Shown here one piece after another: positions 14,580 to 24,100 of a stretch of DNA of 55,756 bases. The translations under genes were made by a program, and so were the position numbers. The stretch covers positions 1 to 55,756 of the forward strand of contig CAJKVH010000009.1 in NCBI GenBank assembly GCA_905203305.1, given 5' to 3'. The stretch comes from an uncultured Eubacteriales bacterium (GTDB lineage Bacteria > Bacillota > Clostridia > TANB77 > CAG-508). Within the stretch, counting starts at the first letter, position 1, and every line of letters begins with the position of its first letter. Under the pieces are notes generated by a model. It made no database searches. It was not told the DNA's origin and saw nothing but the letters and a program-made list of their open reading frames with translations.

Positions 14580-16371
14580 TCATTTTGTATTACAAATTAT
14601 CGCTCCAATTTTTACATTTTCTTCGTTAGATTTATAAAATTTCTTCTCACTTTTTACTGCAACTAATCTAATTAATTTTTGTTTTTCTTTGTTTAATTTT
14701 ATTTCAAATTCTTCTTCATTTTTTGAAAACAATTCATAAAATTCTACTTCAAATTCTTTATTAATTCTTTCTATATATTCATCTAATTGTTTCTGATTTA
14801 TATTAACACTTGTCCTAACAAATTTCTCTTCATCATCAACTTCAATCGGTGCATAAATATCAAAAATTCCACTTTGAAAAAACTTTGTTAATTGTTCAAT
14901 GTAACTTCTTCTAAAATTTATTTTATCAATTTTAAAATCTCCGTTTTTGTTCTTAACTAGTTTCATTGACTCAATAAATTTTGAAATAAATTCTTGCTTT
15001 TCTTCTTTTGATTTTTTATTCCATTCAGCTTTTATTGTTTCATTTAAAGTATTATTTCTAATTAATTTTTCTCTTTCAATATCTCTATCAGCTATTAGTT
15101 GTTGTGGTGTAAAAGTGATAGAATTTAGATTAAGTGTTTCGTATTTTTTCTTTTCTAATATGCTTAATTTTTCTTCTATGATTTTATAATCTTCAGAGAA
15201 ATCTTCCATTTCTACTATTCCACTTAAATATGCTTTCTTAATTCTATCTTTTTGCTTTTTCAAAGTTTCAATTTCCTTGTCTATTTTTTCTGTGTTACTT
15301 TCTTTTTTATCAGCTAGTATGGGAAAGAAATATTTTTTTACTGCCATATCATATTCAACTAAATCTAGGATAAAATCTTCTAAACATTCTTCGATTTTAT
15401 CTTCTCTATAATAAATCTTGCAATGTTCACAATTATAGTACATATACTTTTTCTTTTTACCACCAGAACCTTTACATTTCATTATGTTATTACATTTAGG
15501 ACATTTTAATTTTTGAAAAAATATATAAACTCTATCTCTAGTAAAGGCTCTTTGATTTTTCTCTTTTTGTAATTGTATTTCTTCCCACATTGCTCTTGAA
15601 ATAATAGGCTCAACAACATTCATATAAATTATTGGCTCAATACTTTGTGCTTTTCCAATTCTTTTATATTGTTCATAATCTCCCATATAAACACGATTTT
15701 CTATTATCTTCTGTATAGTAGAATCTCTCCACTTTTTAGGTTCTAATACCTTTTCTTGATTAAAGATATTAGCAATTTGTTGATAGCTTTTACCTTCTAA
15801 ATACATATTAAATATTTTTATAACAATATCTTTTGTTGTTTCATCTATTACAGTTTTCTTATTACCATCTTTTTTATAACCTAATGGAATAGTACCGTGG
15901 TAAATGTCCAGATTTAATTGCACCATTTAATCCAAACTTTGTTCTTTCACTAACTATTTCAATTTCTAATTGAGATAATACTGTTAGCATTCTTACGAAA
16001 AATCTCCCATTAGCTGTTGAAGTATTTACATCATCTCTATCACATACTAGATATGTGTTGTGTTTTTCTAATACTGCAATTAGTTCTTCTAAATCACGAA
16101 CTGAACGAGTAACTCTGTCTAGCTTATAAGCTACAATATAATTAATTTTACCTTTTTTCATATCTGCTAACATTTCTTGAAATGCTGGTCTGTGTGCCAT
16201 ATCTTTTGCTGATATTCCTGCATCTTTATATACTTTAAATACTTCGTATTCTTTAAAATTACAAAGTTGTAACAATTTTTCCTTTTGTTCTCCTAAACTA
16301 AAACCTTCTCTAGCTTGATCTTCTGTACTTACACGAATATATATTCCTGCAACTTTTCTTTCTTCATTCAT
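14580..16371 (-). CDS. Large serine recombinase, two frames joined at CGG
   Basis: Integrase/resolvase of a mobile element. The first frame holds the catalytic domain: GIYIRVSTEDQAREGFSL with the nucleophile Ser, YKDAGISAKDMAHRPAFQEM, VAYKLDRVTRSVRDLEELI, and NGRFFVRMLTVLSQLEIEI. It reaches CGG at 15897-15895 and stops six codons later. Skipping C15897 gives SGHLPGTIPLGYKKDGN, the normal G-rich turn into the recombinase domain. After that come a zinc-ribbon (CPKCN, CEHCK), a coiled coil and a long C-terminal region. Total 596 aa, usual for the family. ATG 16371 has GGGAGG upstream. Without the shift only the catalytic domain would be made. It probably moved the surrounding accessory genes; att sites are not identified. 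Confidence 0.9.
15895..15897 (-). other. CGG +1 frameshift site in the serine recombinase
   Basis: Zero frame reads CCA-CGG-TAC-TAT. With the C skipped it reads CCA-(C)-GGT-ACT-ATT, giving P-G-T-I-P-L-G-Y. It lies between the catalytic and DNA-binding domains. Confidence 0.85.
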
Positions 16372-16418
16372 AATTTTTAATCCTCCCTTCATTTTGAATG
16401 GGTAGGCATTAAATAAAT

Positions 16419-16459
16419 AAAGTGCCTTTAGCTAAATACATAAGCTATTGGCACTTTTT
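16419..16459 (-). terminator. Possible terminator for the 93-aa minus-strand gene
   Basis: AAAGTGCC (16419-16426) and GGCACTTT (16450-16457) form an 8-bp stem, with an inner AGCT pairing and a T-rich flank on the minus strand. The loop is long. Confidence 0.45.
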
Positions 16460-16504
16460 AAAGTTTTATATTCTATATTAAAAGCAATACTAAAAACTCT
16501 AAAA

Positions 16505-16786
16505 TTAATGCCTTGCTATGTATTCTTGTAGTTTAGCTAAAGGATATTTAGTCCTTAAATCTCCCACATAAAAGTAATCATGTTCATTAAAGAATAAATA
16601 TAAATTATTCTTAATAATTACTCTATGTGGCTCTACATACGCCAAGTTTGTATGTTCTATAACTCTTAAACAACCTTCTACTATCATTTGGTGTTCAAAT
16701 TTTATAGAATTCAAACGGCAAGCCCATTCAATTTTAGAGAGTAAATCTCTGCTTATCTTGTTTTTCTTCTTTACGATATTAATCAT
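16505..16786 (-). CDS. Hypothetical protein next to the recombinase
   Basis: This is a 93-aa protein (start ATG 16786; a TTG eight codons upstream is possible). Sequence features include LLSKIEWACRLNSIKFEHQM, NLAYVEPHRVIIKNNLYLFF and a C-terminal YPLAKLQEYIARH. No domain is recognised with confidence; small cargo proteins of this size are common beside serine recombinases. It reads toward the recombinase and lies between it and tRNA-Leu. Confidence 0.6.
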   Translation of the reverse strand: MINIVKKKNKISRDLLSKIEWACRLNSIKFEHQMIVEGCLRVIEHTNLAYVEPHRVIIKNNLYLFFNEHDYFYVGDLRTKYPLAKLQEYIARH

Positions 16787-16821
16787 ATCACACCATCCCT
16801 TCTTTTTCAATAAAAGGCAAC

Positions 16822-16849
16822 AAAAAAATCAACCTTTTACAGTTGATTT
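16822..16849 (-). terminator. Terminator after tRNA-Leu
   Basis: On the minus strand AATCAAC, an 8-nt loop and GTTGATT are followed by a run of Ts. It also lies just upstream of the 93-aa gene. Confidence 0.75.
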
Positions 16850-16883
16850 CTTGGTTTTCGTCTGGTGCGACGATTTAATCTTT

Positions 16884-16966
16884 TGGTGCTGATGGTGGGA
16901 CTCGAACCCACATGGTTTCCCGCTGGATTTTGAGTCCAGTGCGTCTGCCAGTTCCGCCACATCAGC
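16884..16966 (-). tRNA. tRNA-Leu (anticodon CAA)
   Basis: The acceptor stem GCTGATG / CATCAGC, discriminator A and encoded CCA are present. There is a long variable arm typical of Leu tRNA, TTCGAGTCC in the T arm, and an anticodon loop CTCAAAA giving CAA, which reads UUG. The accessory block with the serine recombinase ends just beyond its 3' end, but no duplicated tRNA end was found. Confidence 0.97.
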
Positions 16967-17091
16967 AATTAATACTGATATATTCTAGCATAGAATTAAA
17001 AAAATGTCCATAATTTTGAAGAAACATCTAAAAAAAGTTGAACAAAAATAAAAAAATGATATAATGTATAGAAAAATACAAGGAGAAAAAT

Positions 17092-17838
17092 ATGTTTTTT
17101 GCAAGACCAAATGAATATGAACCATGTGGTATATTTACCACAAAACACTTTATATTAATAATATTAACAATAGTTGCAATATCTATAGCATTAAAGAAAA
17201 CAATACACAAAAGCAAAGAAGAAGTGCATAAAATAATAAAAAAATTAACAATTATTATATGGATATTAGAATTTGTAAGAATAGGATTTAATCTCTATAT
17301 TGGAAATATAAATAATGTAAATGAATGTTTACCACTATATTATTGTAGTTTATTATTATATGCAGGATTAATGTCATCCTTTGGAAAAGGAAAAATAAAA
17401 AGAATAGGGGATGTGTTTTTAGCAACTGGTGGGATTATAGGAGGAATTGTGTTTATAATAATGCCAACAACATCTCTTCCAACATATCCAATATTACATT
17501 TTATAAGTTTGCATAGCTTTTTATATCATGGAACGATGGTGTATATAGGGCTTTTAATAAATGCAACTAACTATATTGAATTAGAATTAAAAGATATAAT
17601 ATATTTTGCAGAATTAGTTGGTGGAATATGCATTATAGCACTTATTGTAAATAATATTTTTGATGGTAATTTAATGTTTATATCTAAAGATTTCCCAGGA
17701 ACACCACTTACAATACTATATCATTTAACCGGAAAACTATTTACACCTATAATGATAATTGCACAGATGACACTACCATTTTTAGTTGTTTATTCTGTTG
17801 AAAATGGAAAAAATAAGCGAAAAATGGTAAAAGAATAA
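17092..17838 (+). CDS. YwaF/TIGR02206-family integral membrane protein
   Basis: This is a 248-aa protein with about six membrane helices (HFILIILTIVAISIAL, KLTIIIWILEFVRIGFNLY, LPLYYCSLLLYAGLM, DVFLATGGIIGGIVFIIMP, the HSFLYHGTMVYIGLLI region, and IIAQMTLPFLVVY). The LPLYYCSL and HxxLYHG features are characteristic of the YwaF family of unknown function. AAGGAG lies before ATG 17092. A promoter (TTGAAC, 16 nt, TATAAT at 17060-17065) precedes it. It sits between two tRNA genes and is monocistronic. Confidence 0.85.
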   Translation: MFFARPNEYEPCGIFTTKHFILIILTIVAISIALKKTIHKSKEEVHKIIKKLTIIIWILEFVRIGFNLYIGNINNVNECLPLYYCSLLLYAGLMSSFGKGKIKRIGDVFLATGGIIGGIVFIIMPTTSLPTYPILHFISLHSFLYHGTMVYIGLLINATNYIELELKDIIYFAELVGGICIIALIVNNIFDGNLMFISKDFPGTPLTILYHLTGKLFTPIMIIAQMTLPFLVVYSVENGKNKRKMVKE

Positions 17839-17899
17839 TGAATAATAATAGGCAAAAAAATATTTTATAATTATATTTTACGAAATTTTAATAAAAGTA

Positions 17900-17928
17900 T
17901 TGACAAATGTGATTTAAGAGAATATAAT
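17900..17928 (+). promoter_or_regulatory. tRNA-fMet promoter
   Basis: TTGACA (17900-17905), 17-nt spacer and TATAAT (17923-17928): consensus match, 18 nt before the tRNA. Confidence 0.85.
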
Positions 17929-17945
17929 ATTAAAAGTTCGTATAT

Positions 17946-18021
17946 CGCGGGGTGGAGCAGTTGGCAGCTCGCAGGGCTCATAACCCTGAGGTCGTAGGTT
18001 CGAGTCCTACCTCCGCAACCA
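17946..18021 (+). tRNA. Initiator tRNA-fMet (anticodon CAT)
   Basis: It starts CGCGGGG and ends CTCCGCA-ACCA. The C1-A72 mismatch and three G-C pairs at the base of the anticodon stem (CAGGG-CTCATAA-CCCTG) mark it as initiator. CCA is encoded. Confidence 0.97.
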
Positions 18022-18026
18022 AAAAA

Positions 18027-18071
18027 AATTGCCTAAAGGGTTTTTCTTTTTCCCTTTAGGCAATTATTTTA
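18027..18071 (+). terminator. Terminator after tRNA-fMet
   Basis: A perfect 14-bp stem (AATTGCCTAAAGGG / CCCTTTAGGCAATT) with T-rich loop and tail. Confidence 0.88.
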
Positions 18072-18096
18072 ATTAATATAAAAAGGAGCAAACAAT

Positions 18097-18558
18097 ATGA
18101 ATAAATATATGGAAAAAGCAAAACAAAATGCCGAAAATGGAATTCTAAAAAAAGAAGGTGGACCATTTGGAGCAATAATAGTAGATAAAGAAGGAAATAT
18201 AATTTCAAATGGAAACAATCAAGTATTAAAAAATAATGATCCAACAGCACATGCTGAAATTGTAGCAATAAGAGAGGCATGTAAAAAACTAAATACTTAT
18301 GATTTAAAAAATTATACGTTATATACATCATGTGAGCCATGTCCGATGTGCTTATCTGCAATAATTTGGGCAAATATAAAAGAAGTTTATTATGGTTGTA
18401 CAAAGGAAGATGCAGGAAAAATCGGATTTAGAGATGACATAATTTATGATTATTTAAAAGGAAAAAACAAAGATCTTATAAATCTAAAACAAATAGATAG
18501 AGAAGAATGTATAAAAACTTTTGAAGAATATAAAAATAATAATGGAGTAATATATTAA
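18097..18558 (+). CDS. Guanine deaminase-like zinc deaminase
   Basis: This 153-aa protein belongs to the cytidine/deoxycytidylate deaminase superfamily. GGPFGAIIVDKEGN, the zinc-binding and catalytic TAHAEIVAIREA (HAE), and SCEPCPMCLSAIIWA (PCxxC) are present. The C-terminal IGFRDDIIYDY segment is like the B. subtilis GuaD guanine deaminase, which turns guanine into xanthine, and unlike TadA. Length fits GuaD (about 156). AAAAGGAG precedes ATG 18097. A tRNA-adenosine deaminase is the alternative, less likely given the IGFxDD region. Confidence 0.85.
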   Translation: MNKYMEKAKQNAENGILKKEGGPFGAIIVDKEGNIISNGNNQVLKNNDPTAHAEIVAIREACKKLNTYDLKNYTLYTSCEPCPMCLSAIIWANIKEVYYGCTKEDAGKIGFRDDIIYDYLKGKNKDLINLKQIDREECIKTFEEYKNNNGVIY

Positions 18559-18594
18559 ACAGGTAATATCTAGTTTAGATATTACCTGTTTTTT
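18558..18594. terminator. Bidirectional terminator between deaminase and amidase genes
   Basis: A 15-bp stem (AACAGGTAATATCTA and complement, 3-nt loop) is flanked by A/T runs, between two convergent genes. Confidence 0.88.
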
Positions 18595-19942
18595 ATAAGT
18601 TACAATATGATTTTATACTTTGAAGTAGCCCATTTATGTAATTATCAGAATTATTTACTAAATTATTTAAATCTTGTTCAACTGACATATAACCTAAGTA
18701 AGCAATATATGTTTCAATTCCAGTATTAGAATTATAATATTTATTAGTTCCGAAACTAGTATTTCTTCCATCAACAAAAGCATTTGTTGAAATTCCACCT
18801 GTTTCTCTAATTAAATATAAATAAGGTGTTGATTTTGTTATATTATAAGGTTCATACTTTCCTGTTTTTGCTTTATTATTAAATGCTAATATATCAGCAT
18901 TAGTAAAGTTTCTAACATAAACTCCATCAGCTTTTTTAAAGCTATTATTTTCGGAATAATATGAAGATGAACTTTGAACAATATTATTAGCCAAAGTAGA
19001 TGCAAAATCTAAATTACAATTGCTTGGTGCATAAATTTCAACTCCTCCAGTATTTTTTGAATATGATGTTCCATTTAGCTGAAGTGATATTAGAAGTTTG
19101 GCATGTGATGCATTTAAAAGATTAATTCTGCCATTTTCATTATATACATCAGAAGAATCTTCTTTAGATGAAGAATTAGTACGTGAAATATATACTTTTA
19201 ATCCAAGATTTTCTAATTCGCTTTTTAATTTTAAGCCATATTGTAATACCATACTAGATTCTGTATAATCTCCAAAAGTTGAGCCAGTATCTGATCCACC
19301 ACGAGCAGGATCTATTGCAATATCATATACATCATCAGGAAGTGAAGATGCTTTAACTACAGAAATAGACATAAATTTTAAATTATTGTATTCGTCAAAA
19401 AAGATATCTATTTTGTTATTACTACTATTCTTAGTAATAGTATAATATGTTATATTTCCATATTCAGAATCATTTGCTAAAGAGTAATATTTTATATCAC
19501 CATTAGAATATGTAACCTTTGCAAAAAGATAATATGTATTTAATGAAAGCTCTTCTAAATTTAATCCAGAATTTATCTCATCTGAGCTAGAAAAAGAACA
19601 TATATTATCTGAATAATTAAAATTTGATTTAAAGCTATTTTCGGTTCCATCTAAGGACTTTATAACTACATCAACATAATTTATTTTTATCCCAGAAATT
19701 TTGGGTATTTCTATATTTCCTTCTAAATTAAAGTGAGTACCGTATGATGCAAACTTTGTTACTTTGGCATTAGTATTTTTTTCAATTTTACTAAAAAGTT
19801 CTTTTTTTTGTTCTTCTGTAATTTGTGTAGAATTATTATCGGTGTTGAATTTTACAAATATTAGAACAGCCATTAAAATTATAAAAAGAATTACAATAAT
19901 TTTTATATAGAATTCTTTTGGGTGTGTTATATTTATTTTCAA
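18593..19942 (-). CDS. Amidase_3-like cell-wall protein lacking zinc-binding histidines
   Basis: This is a 449-aa protein with one N-terminal membrane anchor (FYIKIIVILFIILMAVLIFV), a beta-rich middle region and a C-terminal domain with the N-acetylmuramoyl-L-alanine amidase (Amidase_3) fold. The first zinc motif, normally DPGHGG, reads IDPARGGSDTG: Arg replaces His. The second, normally SLHxNA, reads SLQLNGTS: Gln replaces His. The Glu-containing stretch (TESSMVLQYGLKLK) and the late RETGGIST region remain. With two of three zinc ligands lost, hydrolytic activity is unlikely; a binding or regulatory role on peptidoglycan is more plausible. The ATG at 19942 has a GAGGTG site upstream. Confidence 0.82.
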   Translation of the reverse strand: MKINITHPKEFYIKIIVILFIILMAVLIFVKFNTDNNSTQITEEQKKELFSKIEKNTNAKVTKFASYGTHFNLEGNIEIPKISGIKINYVDVVIKSLDGTENSFKSNFNYSDNICSFSSSDEINSGLNLEELSLNTYYLFAKVTYSNGDIKYYSLANDSEYGNITYYTITKNSSNNKIDIFFDEYNNLKFMSISVVKASSLPDDVYDIAIDPARGGSDTGSTFGDYTESSMVLQYGLKLKSELENLGLKVYISRTNSSSKEDSSDVYNENGRINLLNASHAKLLISLQLNGTSYSKNTGGVEIYAPSNCNLDFASTLANNIVQSSSSYYSENNSFKKADGVYVRNFTNADILAFNNKAKTGKYEPYNITKSTPYLYLIRETGGISTNAFVDGRNTSFGTNKYYNSNTGIETYIAYLGYMSVEQDLNNLVNNSDNYINGLLQSIKSYCNL

Positions 19943-20004
19943 AAAATCACCTCATATTTGTATTTTTTTTAATATTATAAGAAAATACAAAATATGTCAA
20001 GAAA

Positions 20005-20361
20005 TTACTCGATTTCTGTCAATTTTAAGTTATATTTATCTTCAAAAACTTTTTTCTTAGCAATATATTCTTTAGTTTTAAAACCTTTAACATCAATCAC
20101 ATCATATGTTCCATCATTATTAAAAACAATAAAATCTGCTTTATATTTAAGTCCAGGTGCAAGAATAAATGTAGGTTGCAAACAAAAACCTTTTATATCA
20201 TTACATTTTAATCTTAATTTTAAATCATTATAATAATTTGCTTCTTTTAAACTATCAAAAGTATGTCCATCTACAGAAGTTTTGTATGATCTGTATTTAG
20301 CTTTTTTTGATGTTTTTTTATCAGTATAATTTTTATAATCTTCTATACTCCAGTGTTCCAT
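20005..20361 (-). CDS. DUF1064-family, nuclease-like protein
   Basis: This 118-aa protein matches the DUF1064 pattern common in phages: DGHTFDSLKEANYYNDLKLR, FCLQPTFILAPGLKYKADF, DGTYDVIDVKGFKTKEYIAK and KKKVFEDKYN. The E...D...DVKG arrangement resembles the PD-(D/E)xK nuclease core, so it may be a small endonuclease or Holliday-junction-type enzyme. The start ATG 20361 has AGGAGG about 9 nt upstream; the ORF extends further upstream into a long palindrome but that part is not coding. It is a single gene between core genes, probably phage-derived. Confidence 0.8.
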   Translation of the reverse strand: MEHWSIEDYKNYTDKKTSKKAKYRSYKTSVDGHTFDSLKEANYYNDLKLRLKCNDIKGFCLQPTFILAPGLKYKADFIVFNNDGTYDVIDVKGFKTKEYIAKKKVFEDKYNLKLTEIE

Positions 20362-20378
20362 AAACTTTATCCTCCTAT

Positions 20379-20443
20379 TTTCCCATTTGGGGACGGAGAT
20401 TTTCGGGGAATTTCCCCGAAAATCTCCGTCCCCAAATGGGAAA
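20379..20443. repeat. Perfect 65-nt palindrome
   Basis: Two 32-nt arms, exactly complementary, flank a single central T (20411). The arms contain GGGGACGGAGATTTTCGGGG, much richer in G+C than the surroundings. As RNA it would form a very stable hairpin directly upstream of the DUF1064 ribosome-binding site. It resembles REP-type or miniature mobile palindromes; no terminal gene or duplication is seen. Confidence 0.85.
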
Positions 20444-20508
20444 GTCCTTACAAACAAATATTTTACTAAAACACCAAAAATAAGTCAATAAATAATAAAA
20501 AATAAAGC

Positions 20509-20536
20509 TTGAAAAAATGAAAAAATATGTTATAAT
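20509..20536 (+). promoter_or_regulatory. Rubrerythrin promoter
   Basis: TTGAAA (20509-20514), 16-nt spacer and TATAAT (20531-20536), 28 nt before the start codon. Confidence 0.75.
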
Positions 20537-20564
20537 GAAAAAAACATGTTAGGAGGTATTTTAA

Positions 20565-21098
20565 ATGGAATTAAAAGGATCAAAAACAGAAGCCAATTTA
20601 ATGGCAGCATTTGCGGGCGAATCACAAGCAAGAAATAAATATACATACTTTGCAAGTAAAGCAAAGAAAGAAGGATATGAACAAATAGCAGCTATATTTG
20701 AAGAAACAGCTCAAAACGAAAAAGAACACGCAAAAATGTGGTTCAAAGAATTAGGTGGAATTGGAAGCACAGCTGAAAACTTAAAAGCAGCAGCTGATGG
20801 TGAAAATTACGAATGGACAGATATGTATGCAGAATTTGCAAAAACAGCTAAAGAAGAAGGATTTGACAGAATTGCATATTTATTTGAAGCTGTTGGAGCT
20901 ATAGAAAAAGAACATGAAGAAAGATACAAAAAATTATTAGAAAATGTTGAAGAAGGAAAAGTATTTGAAGCAGGAGAAGTCAAAATTTGGAAATGCAGAA
21001 ACTGTGGACATATTGTAGTTGGTACAAAGGCACCAGAAGTTTGTCCAGTTTGCAGTCATCCAAAAGCATTTTTTGAAATAAAAGCTGAAAATTATTAA
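20565..21098 (+). CDS. rbr: Rubrerythrin
   Basis: This 177-aa non-haem iron protein reduces hydrogen peroxide in anaerobes. The N-terminal ferritin-like domain carries the di-iron ligands in AFAGESQARNKY, FEETAQNEKEHAKM, and the second helix pair AYLFEAVGAIEKEHEERY. The C-terminal rubredoxin-like domain has KCRNCGHI and EVCPVCSHPK, four Cys for Fe(SCys)4. Length is normal (about 180). AGGAGG precedes ATG 20565. Its presence supports an anaerobic host. Confidence 0.97.
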   Translation: MELKGSKTEANLMAAFAGESQARNKYTYFASKAKKEGYEQIAAIFEETAQNEKEHAKMWFKELGGIGSTAENLKAAADGENYEWTDMYAEFAKTAKEEGFDRIAYLFEAVGAIEKEHEERYKKLLENVEEGKVFEAGEVKIWKCRNCGHIVVGTKAPEVCPVCSHPKAFFEIKAENY

Positions 21099-21118
21099 AA
21101 TTATAAAATGTATAAAAA

Positions 21119-21160
21119 CCCCTTAATTTGCAAACAATAAACAAAATTGCAAATAAGGGG
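21119..21160 (+). promoter_or_regulatory. Hairpin sequestering the ribosome-binding site of the giant glucan gene
   Basis: CCCCTTAATTTGCAA pairs with TTGCAAATAAGGGG around a 13-nt loop. The 3' arm contains the AAGGGG ribosome-binding site placed 8 nt before ATG 21169. It could end rubrerythrin transcription, although no T-run follows, or hide the ribosome-binding site of the downstream gene. Confidence 0.55.
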
Positions 21161-21168
21161 AATTTCTT

Positions 21169-24100
21169 ATGAATAAAACAAAAATATTAAATATAGAAGG
21201 AGCACTCTTAAATGAAGCAGAATTATATGAGCACTTAGAAAAAATCGCAAGTACCCATAATCTGCAAAATAAATCAAGCAAAGAAACATATCCAATTCCA
21301 AGGTTAATGGAAAATTACCAAGTAATAAAAGAAGTATATAATATTTTAAATGAACATATAAAATTAAAAATTGATATACATCCAGCAGGAGAATGGATAT
21401 TAGATAATTTTTATGTAATAGAAGAGGTAACAAAAACGATTGAAAAAGAACTTACAAAAGAAAAATATGAAAATTTTGTTGGGATAGCTAATGGCAAATA
21501 TCAAGGATTTGCAAGAATATATGTGCTTGCATCAGAAATTGTAAATTATAAAGATAATAAAATAACAAGAGAAATTTTAACAGAAGGACTTAAAGCGTAT
21601 CAGACCAAGAAAAACTTAAGTATGGATGAAATATGGAATATAGGAATATTTATAGAAATTGCAATAATAGAAAATATAAGACAAATATGTGAAGCAATTT
21701 ATATCTCACAAATAGAAAAATTTAAGGTGGAATCAATTATTGAAAGATTAATTGATTTTTCAGCTGATCAAAAATTTAAAAACTTAAAAATTAATCCAAA
21801 ATTAAATATAAAAATAAATGATGTTAAATATCCATTTATAGAATATATGTCATATAAATTAAAAAAATATGGAAAGAAAACAGAAGGTTTTTTGAGAATC
21901 CTAGAAGAAGAAACTTTAAAAACAGGATCTTCTGTATCGGAGATAATAAAAAGAGAACATTTTGATATTGCAGTTAGAAAGATATCAATAGGAAATTGTA
22001 TAACATCAATAAAAAAAGTACAAAGAATAAATTTTTTAGAGATATTTGAAAAAATAAATAGTGTAGAAGAAATATTAAAACAAGATCCTGCAAATGTATA
22101 TGAAAAAATGGATTACAAAACAAAAGAAAATTATAGAAATAAAATAAAAAAAATATCAAAAAAGACAAAAATTTCGGAAAATTATATAGCAGGAAAATTA
22201 TTAGAACTAGCAAAAGAAGCCAAGCAAAATGAAAATGAAGTAGTAACAAATAAAGAAAAGAAGACTCATGTTGGATATTATCTTTTTGAAAAAAATTTAA
22301 ATATATTATATAAAAAGTTACAATTTAAAGAAGAAAAAATATTAAGTAACAATGCAAAAGTAAAATTATATATTTATTTGATAGCCTTTTTTAGCATAAT
22401 TATCGCAAGCTTTATGGCATATAAATATCAACAAAATGTGCATAATCTGTGGATTAGTATAATTTTTATATTAATAAGTTTAATTCCAATATCACAAGTA
22501 GTTATTCAATTAATTCAATATATTTTAAGTAAAACATTAGAACCAAAATTAATACCAAAATTAGATTTATATAATAAAATACCAAAAGATGATGCAACAA
22601 TGGTTGTAATACCAACAATTATAAGTAATAAAGAAAAGACAAAAGAAATGTTTAGAAAGCTAGAAGTAGATTATTTAGCAAATAAATCAAAAAATATTTA
22701 CTTTTGTTTATTAGGCGATTGTAAAGAATCAAAGATGAAGCAGGAAAATTATGACAGAGAAGTTATAAAAACAGGATTAGAAGAAGTACAAAAATTAAAC
22801 CAAAAATATGGAGAAACTGAAGAAGATATATTTTACTTTATATACAGAAAAAGAATATGGAATGAAGGCGAAAATACTTATTTAGGATGGGAAAGAAAAA
22901 GAGGAGCATTAACTGACTTTTCCGAATTTTTATTAGGCAAAATGAATGATGCAGAAATAGAAAAGAAATTTAATGTAAACACATTTTTAGAAAATAAAAA
23001 AAATCTACCAAATATAAAATATGTAATTACATTAGATAGTGATACAGATTTAAGCTTAAATTCAGCATTTGAACTAATTGGAAGTATGGCGCATATCCTA
23101 AATAAACCAGAAATACAAGATGGAAAAGTAATTAGTGGATATGGTTTAATTCAGCCAAGAGTAGGGATAAATTTAGACGTTAGCTTAAAAACAATATTTA
23201 CAAAAATTTTTGCACAAAATGCGGGAGTTGATTTGTATTCAAATGCTATTTCAGATATATATCAAGATAGTTTTGGAGAGGGAATATTTACAGGAAAAGG
23301 AATATTTGATTTAAAATTATATTCAAAAATTTTGAAAAATGAAATTCCAGAAAACACTGTATTAAGTCATGATTTATTAGAAGGGTGTTACTTAAGATGT
23401 GGGCTTGCATCAGATATTTTGTTAATGGATGGATATCCATGTAAATATTTAAGTTTTATGACAAGACTTTCTAGATGGATTAGAGGAGATTGGCAAATTA
23501 TTGATTGGCTAAAAAGCAAAAAAATAAATTTACTATCAAAATATAAAATATTTGATAATTTAAGAAGAAGTCTGTTTGAAATATTTGTTTTAATTACATT
23601 TTTTTATTTACTTATTATAGAAAAAATAAATATGCAAAAAAATATATTTTCAATTTCATTTCTAATAATAGTAACAATGTTTCCAGTTTTATTAGAAATA
23701 TTTAATTATTTAGTATTTAGAAAAGAGGGCGAAAAAAAGCAAAATACATTTACTACAAAATTTGGAGGAATAAAAGGAACAATATATAGAGGGATAATTG
23801 AATTTATGACACTTCCATATAAAGCATATATAAGTTTAAAATCAATAACAACTGCTTTATATAGACTTAAAGTAAGCAAAAAAAATTTATTAGAATGGAT
23901 GACATCAGAAGAAGCAGAAAATAGATCAAAAGAAAATTTTAAAAATTATTATAAAACGATGATTTTTAATGCTATTTTAGGAACAATTTGTATTTTGTAT
24001 TTTACAAAAGTAAAAAATATAATTGGAATTTTAATAGGAATTAGTTGGTTTATTGCGCCAGCTGTTATGTGCGTTATAAGTAGAAAAATAAAACTAAAAA

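Noticed and set aside
20362..20457. N-terminal extension of the DUF1064 protein through the palindrome
   Set aside because: The ribosome-binding site and ATG at 20361 define the start; the extension lies in a perfect palindrome and has no family match.
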